A model generated the notes under the pieces. It was not told the origin of the DNA. It did not search any database and saw only the letters and a program-made list of their open reading frames with translations. DNA of 64,000 nucleotides from Anaeramoeba ignava (Eukaryota > Metamonada > Anaeramoebidae), in assembly GCA_028826165.1 (NCBI GenBank), contig JAPDFW010000075.1, positions 134,501 through 198,500 on the forward strand, given 5' to 3'. The translations under genes were made by a program, and so were the position numbers. Position 1 is the stretch's first letter. The number at the start of each line of letters is the position of its first letter. Positions 56,301 to 64,000 of this stretch are shown here, in pieces.

Positions 56301-56470
56301 CTGATTATTCCCAGCATTCCCATTCTTTCAATCAACCCCAACAAAATCAATCATTCCAAGAACAACTTAATCAACTTATTGATATGGGATTCACTGATAC
56401 TCAAAAAAATCTTCGAGTTTTATCAGAAGTAAATGGTGATCTTGGTCAAGCTCTTGAAAGATTGATGTGA
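53373..56470 (+). CDS. Copine with C-terminal UBA pair, one frameshift
   Basis: Exons 53373-53564, 53674-53822, 53880-54022 and 54197-56470. The first three and the start of the fourth encode two C2 domains (VERVELSILCNNLPRSQSAHYFVVL; YLEIYRMKEGGTFVPCTQTEYLKNTLNPTW), which bind Ca2+ and phospholipid. Residues ~260-520 are the copine VWA domain (INLIIAIDFTVSNG, GFGGKP, YYVLLIICDGTVTR, IIVGVGNEDF). An Asn/Gln/Pro-rich tail with NPQNQGF heptads leads to two near-identical UBA domains (LIDMGFTDTQKNL, EVNGD), unusual for copines. One extra base in GGATTTTAATCC at about 55785-55792 shifts the frame; neighbouring units read GGTTTTAATCC. The UBA pair implies ubiquitin binding (inference). Confidence 0.88.
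55755..56145 (+). repeat. 21-bp minisatellite in the copine tail
   Basis: In-frame units CCACAAAATCAAGGTTTTAAT encode NPQNQGF. About nine perfect copies lie in 55976-56145, and variant GGATTC units upstream. A larger ~185-bp block (LSRPNSQPHFEYPQNQ...) is duplicated at about 55660 and 55845. Copy number is expected to vary. Confidence 0.92.
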
Positions 56471-56739
56471 AAAATCAAAATTAACCAAAAATTATAATCT
56501 CTTTCAATTATAAAACTTTCGTTTCTTTTTATTTACTTTATTATTTCTTTTTTATTTCTTTTTTATTATTATTCTTCTTCATTTTGTTTTTGCTTTTTTT
56601 TGTTTTTGCTTTTGCTTTTTCATTTTTCATTTTCATTTTTCATTTTGCTTCTGATTAAAAAACAAATTTCAAATTTAATTCTCAATTTTATCTTTTATTT
56701 ATCTTTTCAAAAAATTCCAATCTAAATTTACAATTAGAA

Positions 56740-58026
56740 ATGAATCAATTTCAATTCAATTTTGAATTCGATCAATATTATTATGAAAGAGATTATTATC
56801 AAGCATTAGTTTTTGATAATGGATCAGGAAAAATGAAAGTAGGATTTTCAGGAGATGATGCACCAAGAGCAGTTTTCCCAACAGTTGTAGGAAGGCCAAG
56901 ACATTATAATGTTATGGTAGGAATGGGACAAAAAGATACATATGTTGGAGATGAAGCAATATCCAAAAAAGGAATATTGAATTTAAAACAACCTATTATA
57001 AATGAATTGATTACAAATTGGGATGATATTGAAAAAGTTTGGCATCATAGTTTTTATAATGAATTATGTGTTGCACCTGAAGAACATGCAATTTTATTAA
57101 CTGAACCAATTTCTAATCCAAATTTAAATCGAGAAAAAATAACTCAAATCATGTTTGAAACATTTACTGTTCCTGCATTATATCTTGAAAAATCTCAATT
57201 ACTTTCATTTTTTTTCTCAGGAAAACCAACTGGAATTATTTTTGATATGGGATATTCTTCTTCTCGTGCTTGTGCTATTTATGGTGGAAATATTTTAAAT
57301 GAAACAGTCCAAACTTTCCCAATTGGAGGAAAAGAAATTTATGATAATTTTGAGCTTATTCTGAATAATGAAAAGATTTTTTCATATTATTTATTAGATT
57401 TCTTTCAATCATGTCATGCAAAATTTTCTTATGTTGCTTTAGATTTTGAAGAAGAAATGAAAAAAAATCAAAATCAAAATCAAAATCAAAATCAAAATCA
57501 AAATCAAAATCAAAATCAAAATCAAAATCAAAATCAAAATCAAAATCAAAATCAAAATCAAAATCAAAATCAAAATCAAAAAACTCTCAAAGAAATTACT
57601 GATTTATATGGTTATGGAAAAGAATCTGAAGAAAAAATTAATGAAAAACTTGGAATTAACAAATTTAAAATTCCAGAAATTTTATTCAAACCTTCTATTA
57701 TTGGATTACAGGATATTAGAATTGAAGATACCATTATTAATTGTATTTTGAAAGCGGAAGAAGAATTACAAAAAGATTTAGCAAATAATATTATTATTTG
57801 TGGAGGAATTTCAGAAATTAAAGGAATGAAAGAAAGATTAGAAAAAGAAATTGAAAAATCAAGAAAATTAAATTTTAAACCAAATATTATTGAGATTCCT
57901 TTGAGAAAATTTTCAAGTTGGATTGGTGGATCAATTTTGGCATCAAGTCCGTTATTTGAAAATTTATGGATTGCTCGTTCAGAATATGATGAATTTGGAC
58001 CAACAATAATTAAAAAAGCGATTTAA
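56740..58026 (+). CDS. Divergent actin-like protein with Gln-Asn insert (428 aa)
   Basis: The N-terminus has ALVFDNGSGKMKVGFSGDDAPRAVFPTVVGRPRH, close to conventional actin phosphate-loop 1, then ELITNWDDIEKVWHHSFYNEL and LLTEP. The second phosphate loop is changed (FDMGYSSSRACAIYGG), and much of subdomain 4 is missing or divergent. A pure (Gln-Asn) tract of about 18 units replaces part of the region near residues 243-281, encoded by CAAAAT hexamers. The C-terminus returns to actin style (FKPSIIGL, NIIICGGISEIKGM, SSWIGGSILAS, WIARSEYDEFGPTII). The 20-residue Asn/Gln/Tyr extension before the fold is unusual. It could be a divergent actin paralogue or actin-related protein; ability to polymerise is unknown. 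Confidence 0.85.
   Translation: MNQFQFNFEFDQYYYERDYYQALVFDNGSGKMKVGFSGDDAPRAVFPTVVGRPRHYNVMVGMGQKDTYVGDEAISKKGILNLKQPIINELITNWDDIEKVWHHSFYNELCVAPEEHAILLTEPISNPNLNREKITQIMFETFTVPALYLEKSQLLSFFFSGKPTGIIFDMGYSSSRACAIYGGNILNETVQTFPIGGKEIYDNFELILNNEKIFSYYLLDFFQSCHAKFSYVALDFEEEMKKNQNQNQNQNQNQNQNQNQNQNQNQNQNQNQNQNQNQNQKTLKEITDLYGYGKESEEKINEKLGINKFKIPEILFKPSIIGLQDIRIEDTIINCILKAEEELQKDLANNIIICGGISEIKGMKERLEKEIEKSRKLNFKPNIIEIPLRKFSSWIGGSILASSPLFENLWIARSEYDEFGPTIIKKAI
57470..57579 (+). repeat. CAAAAT hexamer tract coding for Gln-Asn in the actin-like gene
   Basis: About 18 perfect AATCAA units inside the reading frame, the same hexamer family as the spacers but in its coding CAAAAT form. Confidence 0.95.
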
Positions 58027-58089
58027 TTTTTTTCAATTTTTTTTTTTCATTTTTTTTCATTTTTCATTTTTTTTCTTTTTTAAAAATAA

Positions 58090-61000
58090 ATGAATCAAAC
58101 CCAAAAAGAAAAATTAAATCCTTTAGAAAAGAAAGTTGTAAGTGAAAGTGATATTCCCAAAAGAATTAAATGTTTAGAATTTGGGATGCATGATAATAAA
58201 ACAATTGAAAAACTTTCAGAAATTGAAATTGTAAATCGTGAACTTTATCAAGTTCCGAGAAGGGATCCAGTTCCTTTTGGCCCTTTAGATCGTAGATTGG
58301 TAAACATTAAAATTAAAATAAAAATTAAAATTCATTTATAAAATTAAAATTAAAATTAAAATTAAAATTATAATTAATATTAAAATTAATATTAAAATTC
58401 ATTTATAAAATTATAATTAAAATTATTTATAAAATTAAAATTAATATTAAAATTAAAATTCATTTATAAAATTATATTTAAAATAATAATTAATATTAAA
58501 ATTAAATTTAAAAATTAAAATTGAAATTAAAATTAAAATTAAAATCAAAATTAAAATTAAAATTAAAATTAAAATTAAAATTCATTTATAAAATTAAAAT
58601 TAAAATTCATTTATAAAATTAAAATTAAAATTAAAATTATATTTATAATTAATATTAAAATTAAAACTATAATTAAAATAAAAATTAAAATTCATTTATA
58701 AAATTAAAATTATAATTAAAATTAAAATTAATATTAAAATTAAAATTATATTTAAAACTATAATTAAAATAAAAATAAAAATAAAAATTAAAATTAAAAT
58801 TCAAATTAAAATTATAATTAAAATTAAAATTAAAATTATAATTAAAATTAAAATTATAATTAAAATTAAAATTAAAATTATAATTAAAATTAAAATTAAA
58901 ATTATAATTAAAATTATATTTAAAATTAAAATTAAAATTAAAATTAAAATTCATTTATAAAATTAAAATTAAAATTCATTTATAAAATTAAAATTAAAAT
59001 TAAAATTATTTATAAAATTAAAATTAAAATTAAAATTATATTTATAAAATTAAAATTAAAATTAAAATTAAAATTAAAATTATAATTAAAATTAAAATTA
59101 AAATTATAATTAAAATTAAAATTATTAAAATTAAAATTATAATTAAAATTAAAATTAAAATTAATATTAAAATTCATTTATAAAATTAAAATTAAAATTA
59201 AAATTAAAATTAAAATTAAAATTAAAATTATAATTAAAATTATAATTAAAATTAAAATTAAAATTAAAATTAAAATTAAAATTAAAATTAAAATTAAAAT
59301 TAAAATTAAAATTAAAATTAAAATTATAATTCATTTATAAAATTAAAATTAAAATTAAAATTAAAATTAAAATTAAAATTAAAATTAAAATTAAAATTAT
59401 TTATAAAATTAAAATTTCATTTGAAAAAAGGGAGTTTCTGATAAATTTAGTTCATGTGAAACATGTGGAAAAAGAATCCAAGAATGTTCAGGACATTTTG
59501 GATTTATCAAACTTTCACTCCCAGTATTTCACGTAGGACACTTTCGCTCGATTCATACAATCCTACAAAGCGTATGCAAAAGATGCAGTAGAATTCTTCT
59601 TGATGACACAAAATCCAAAAAATATATGACATTAATGAAGAAGCCTAACATTGAGCACCAGGTACGGAAAGCCAAAGAAAAAGCAATCTACGAAGAATGC
59701 AAGAAAGTGAAAATATGTCCACATTGCGGAGAACGTAACGGACTAGTGAAAAAATCAGGGCCGTTAAAGCTTACTCATGAAAAATACGGCGCACGACCCA
59801 CAGCAAACAACGAGTTCATGAAACAGTTCGAGACAGTGATTCCGTTGCAGCCTGATATTGTGCAGTACTTGACACGGGCGCAGGATCAAATGAACCCGCT
59901 TGTTGTGCTTGAAATATTCAAAAAAATACCGGACTCGGATGTTTATTTGCTGAACATTGATCCAAGTTTTTGTCGGCCTGAAGCGTTGATTCTAACGCGG
60001 ATATTTGTGCCGCCAGCAACCATCCGACCGAGCGTGCTGATGGAGACTTCGAAGGGCGGAAATGAAGATGATCTTACAATCAAGATCTCGGACATCTCGC
60101 ACATCAACAACACAATCAAAAAATATTTCGAAAACGGCGGTTATTTAGCAAACTTACTTGACACTTGGGATCTTCTTCAGACCCAAGTGGCGCTGTTGTA
60201 CAATTCGGACTTACCGAGTCTGCCCATACCAAGAAATAAAAGTGTCAAAAGAATTCGAGGTATTTGTCAACGGTTGAAAGGCAAACGTGGCCGTTTTAGA
60301 GGGAATTTATCTGGAAAACGCGTCAATTTCTCAAGTAGATCAGTTATCTCGCCGGATCCAAATCTTGATATCGATCAAGTGATTGTTCCTGAAGAAGTAG
60401 CAAAAATCATGACTTTTCCCGAATGTGTCAACAAACATAATATCAGAAAACTTCGCGAATATGTCAAACGCGGAGCCGATCACCATCCGGGAGCTGTATA
60501 TATCCACCACAAATCCGGAGAGAAGACGATACTCACGAACGCGCGAAGAGAATTTCTTGCAAAAAACTTGACATTTGGCGACATTGTAGGGAGACACTTG
60601 ATCGACAACGATATTGTGCTGTTCAACAGACAGCCCTCTTTGCACAGACTCAGCATCATGTCTCTTCGAGCCAAGGTGATGCCCGGCCGAACCTTCCGTT
60701 TCAACGAGTGCATATGCGCTCCATTTAACGCAGATTTTGATGGCGACGAGATGAACTGCCATCTTCCACAAACCCAAGAAGCAAAAGCGGAAGCACACTG
60801 TCTTATGAGCGTTGTTGAGAACCTTGCAACACCGCGGGATGGTGGACTCATTATTGCCGCCATCCAGGATTTCATGACAGCCGCATACTTACTCACATGG
60901 AAAGACCGTTTTTTTAACCGAAGTTTTTTCACAAGAATTGCCGCGTTCATTGGTAACGCCGAAGAGCGCATTGATATACCCCCACCAGCAATACTCAAAC

Positions 61001-64000
61001 CCCGAAAACTCTGGACAGGCAAACAGATCATATCTCTTTTGATCCGACCCAACGCGTCCGTTAATGTTTCCGTCAACTTCGAAACCAAGGGCAAAGAATG
61101 TTCAAACCCTTTCGATATGGATCCTCAAGATCGATATGTTGTTTTCGACGATAGCGAGCTCATGTGCGGCGAGCTCGACAAGAAAACTCTCGGCGGAACA
61201 AAGGACAGTCTTTTTTATATCTTACTTCGCGATTATTCAAACACTTTCGCTGCCAAATGCATGTCAAGATTGTCTCGACTCACAAGCAGGTTCCTTGCCG
61301 AACTTGGGTTTTCTATCGGGATTTCCGACGTGCAACCATCGGAAGATCTGCTGGAAAAGAAAGAGAAGATCATCAACACAGGATATCAAAAATGCGAGAA
61401 CTACATCGAGCAATTCAACAGCGGTACACTTGTGATCACACCGGGAATGTCTGATGAAGAGACACTTGAATCACAAATCAGTTCCGTTTTATCCGACATT
61501 CGGGACGACACGGGAAAAATGTGCATGAAGGAACTCAGCATGTACAACGCGCCACTCATCATGTCCACATGTGGATCCAAAGGATCTCCAATCAATATCT
61601 CCCAAATGGTGGTTTGTGTCGGGCAGCAAAGTGTCTCCGGGGCAAGAGTTCCCGACGGATTCGAGACACGATCCTTGCCGCACTTCCCCATAATACAGTC
61701 AAAAGACCCCGCCGCAAAGGGGTTTGTGGCCAACAGTTTCTTTTCGGGTCTGAGCCCCACTGAGTTCTTCTTCCACACTATGGCAGGTCGTGAAGGGCTT
61801 ATTGATACCGCTGTAAAGACTGCCGATACTGGCTACATGCAGCGTAGGCTCGTTAAATCTCTTGAGGATCTTACTGTCCAATACGACAGAACCGTCAGGA
61901 ATGCAAAGCGTGAGATTGTCCAGTTTATTTTTGGTGATGATGGTCTTGATCCTTGTATGATTGAAAAGGATAATTTACCCCTTGATTTTCTTAGAATGAA
62001 AAATAATATTTTCCATATGTTTCCTTCTCCTGATGAGGAATCAATGCTTCCTTTTCAATTGATTGAAATGGTTAATCTTGTTATGAATTCTCATCCCTTT
62101 AGAGAAAAGGTTTTTTCTTCGAATGTTGATTCTCGAGCTCATCATCATCAGCATCGCCATCATCACCAACATAATATTAATATTAGTAATAAGAATATTC
62201 AAGTTCAAACAAGCGATGAGATTGGAGGTGAATAATTTAATATTTTAATTTAATTTAATATTTATTTTAATATTTATTTTAATTTAATATTTTAATTTAA
62301 TATTTATTTTAATATTTTAATTTAATTTAATATTTATTTTAATTCAATATTTAATTTAATATTTATTTTAATATTTAATTTAATATTTTAATTTAATTCA
62401 ATTTTGTAAAATAGATACAAACCAAAAACCTCAAATCCCAAAATTCGATTACAATAAATTCGTCCAAAATAACTTCAAATTTAAATCCATCTCTGATAAC
62501 GTTTCTTGCGTCTCAAAAATTAGTCCTCTCTTTAAACAAAAATTCGTTCAATGGATCTCCGAAAACTTAATCTCTCCTTTAATCAAATTCCGTAAACAAT
62601 TTAAACTCCCAACTTTTGAATCAAGACAAGAATGGGAAAAATGGAATCAAAACCCAATGAACGAAAAAGAACTCCAGGAATACAACGAAAAAATGCAAAT
62701 CGTTAACAATATAATAAGAATCACAAAATCACAATTCCAAAAATTCTTTCTCAACGTTTTGAAAAGATACAAAAAAGCACGAATCGATCCAGGAACAGCT
62801 GTTGGTGCTCTTTGCGCTCAAAGTATTGGCGAACCTGGAACTCAAATGAGTCTCCCAGGAAATGAATCAGTCATCATTTCTTTCAATGGAAATATTTCTC
62901 TTGTCGAAATTGGACATTTTATTGATTCACTCCTCAAAAAATACAAAAATTACACAACAAAACTCCCAAATAATTCTTTTGTATTTAATTTTCCTAAATC
63001 TTTCCACAATAAATTCCAAGTTCTCTCACTTGGAAATAACCAGAAAATTGCATGGAAACCCTTATCCCAAATTTCCAAACATTCCCCAAATGGAAATCTA
63101 CTCCAAGTAAAAACTTCAACAGGAAGAATCATCCAAACAACATTCTCTCATTCCTTTGTTGTTAGAAAAAACAACCAAATTGTTCCTCAAGCTGGAAAAT
63201 ACTTGAAAATTGGTGACAAAATCCCAATAATAAGCAAAATCACAAAAAGTAAATCATTCTCTAAATGCAAAAAAACACCACTTTTATCCCAATTATCTTC
63301 CTTACTTGGATGCTTTCTCTCAATTGGAAAATTCGATAATTCAAACAATCTCTTATTCAAATTTAATGATCCTTTCTTGTCTTCCCAATTTTCCACTGAT
63401 TTCAACTTTTTCAATCAAAATCACTCATTTATTCAATACCAAAATGAATCATTTATTATTAACTCTGAATATTGGGTTTCCCTTCTCAAAAACTATTTCA
63501 AACACAAAAATTTGCACAAAAAACAAATGAATTGCCAAATTTTCAACAATTCAAACCAAATAATCCAGAATTTCCTCCATTTCTACATTCGATACTCACA
63601 AGGATACAAATTTATCTATAAAGATCAAAACGAAATATATTTTGTTCCTTGTTCTTCAAACAAAAATGCACAATTACTCTCCTTATTGTTTCTAAGACTT
63701 GGAATATTTACTATTAAACAAAGAAATTTTGGATTGTTTTTCTCAATTTCCACATTAAATGGGAAAAAACCGAAATCTTTGCATCTCATTTTCAACTCAT
63801 TTCATACAAAAACAAAAATAACCAAAAATGAAAAGAATTTCGCTCAAAAAATCAACCATTTCAAAACAGAAACCGACAGAATTCCCGGATTTGATAACAA
63901 ATTATTCAACAAAATGAAAAGTGAAATCCAAAAAATTAATAGAAAAAAGAAACACGAAAATAACGGAAATGAAACGATATCAAGAACTGATTTATCAAAG
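58090..64000 (+). CDS. RPC1: RNA polymerase III largest subunit RPC1, intein-containing, 3' incomplete
   Basis: Exons 58090-58299, 59431-62227 and 62415-64000 keep one frame (1,531 codons in the window). Features in order: N-terminal zinc-clamp (CETCG, CSGHFG, H), CKRC/CPHCG zinc site, [39 protein letters not shown], catalytic NADFDGD (60727-60747) that chelates Mg2+, and the Pol III-type central blocks [17 protein letters not shown], GCxSKGS-like [41 protein letters not shown] and [23 protein letters not shown]. These match Pol III better than Pol I or II. The third exon reaches [24 protein letters not shown] at 62848, where the extein is interrupted. A poly-His/Asn insert lies at 62140-62200. 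The 5' exon is AT-rich; the middle of exon 2 is GC-rich. Confidence 0.95.
58300..59430 (+). repeat. 1.1-kb RPC1 intron made of NAAAAT array
   Basis: GT-AG intron between GPLDRRL and [12 protein letters not shown]. It is filled by AAAATT hexamers with a recurring TTCATTTATAAAATTAAAATT variant (near 58330, 58400, 58460, 58580, 58700, 58950 and 59170). Same array family as the intergenic spacers, here inside a gene. Confidence 0.9.
62228..62414 (+). other. RPC1 intron 2
   Basis: 187-bp GT-AG intron of TTTAATTTAATATTTATTTTAATA simple repeats between the DEIGG and DTNQKPQIP codons. Splicing restores the frame to the conserved RPC1 block upstream of the intein. Confidence 0.85.
62849..64000 (+). 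mobile_element. Intein in RPC1, 3' end beyond window
   Basis: In frame with RPC1 and starting directly after GEPGTQM. Residue 1 is Ser ([21 protein letters not shown]), a plausible N-splicing block A. Block B is clear at 63113-63230: [17 protein letters not shown] with the TxxH signature (Thr 63140, His 63149), followed by [14 protein letters not shown]. In other RPC1 proteins the residue after GTQM is Thr, a valid +1 nucleophile for splicing. From 63260 an additional region looks like a degenerate LAGLIDADG endonuclease. At least 384 residues are visible; the C-terminal splicing block (expected HN before TLKTFHFAG) lies outside. Protein self-splicing is inferred, not shown. Confidence 0.88.

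Noticed and set aside
59431-62227. RPB1 or RPA1 rather than RPC1
   Set aside because: Blocks such as [27 protein letters not shown] and the [15 protein letters not shown] context match Pol III style best.
62415-64000. Insertion after GTQM as an unspliced spliceosomal intron
   Set aside because: It is an uninterrupted frame with Hint motifs and ordinary codon use, and has no GT donor at the junction (ATG-AGT-CTC).
1-64000. tRNA genes
   Set aside because: No cloverleaf or TTCGA-type T-arm was seen in the non-coding parts; a tRNA search program could still find one.

Overview
The window is nuclear DNA of a very AT-rich eukaryotic protist. Short GT-AG introns interrupt several genes, and the proteins are eukaryote-specific: the Pol III large subunit, Sin3, NDC1, a copine, a CK1 kinase, BTB proteins and SRP RNA. 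The lineage-style family of RCC1-BTB proteins, the asparagine/glutamate/glutamine tracts and a fused beta-alpha transhydrogenase suggest a free-living amoeboid protist, possibly an anaerobe of the Anaeramoeba type. That placement is inference from gene style only.

Layout. 31-5843 holds three RCC1-BTB genes on the minus strand. 5895-7361 is a frame-broken VWA gene. 7712-10060 is an ankyrin-BTB gene, followed by a small secreted protein, an HNH-type protein and a frame-broken ankyrin-pseudokinase. 14015-20191 has three more minus-strand RCC1-BTB genes, one with a nonsense codon. 21176-23243 is a nine-exon CK1/TTBK-like kinase ending in a CAAX box, and 23469-25286 is NDC1. 25380-28500 is a 12-bp satellite. 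It abuts an SRP (7SL) RNA gene (28625-28950). 28986-37626 has four plus-strand RCC1-BTB genes, two with frameshifts. 38647-42719 is a proton-translocating transhydrogenase. 42990-44390 is a ~150-bp satellite, and 44407-47968 holds two decayed RCC1-BTB copies. 48648-52316 is a Sin3-like gene, 53373-56470 a copine-UBA fusion and 56740-58026 an actin-like gene. RPC1 (Pol III largest subunit) starts at 58090 and runs off the end, interrupted by an intein from 62849.

Two things stand out. First, the RCC1-BTB paralogues (12 loci, 5 with uninterrupted frames) have an almost invariant framework. Differences are concentrated in two to four residues at the equivalent loop of every RCC1 blade, which looks like a diversified recognition surface on a constant double-BTB adaptor. 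A single hexamer family, NAAAAT, links the genes and the spacers: GAAAAT and CAAAAT encode Glu-Asn and Gln-Asn inside the genes, and TAAAAT fills the spacers and commonly supplies the stop codon. Second, RPC1 is interrupted exactly inside its SIGEPGTQM motif by an in-frame Hint/intein domain with a degenerate LAGLIDADG-like insert, truncated by the window edge.

Beyond the RCC1-BTB family the genes are unrelated housekeeping or regulatory genes with no operon logic. Frame breaks are common; some look like homopolymer indels and may be assembly errors rather than real decay.
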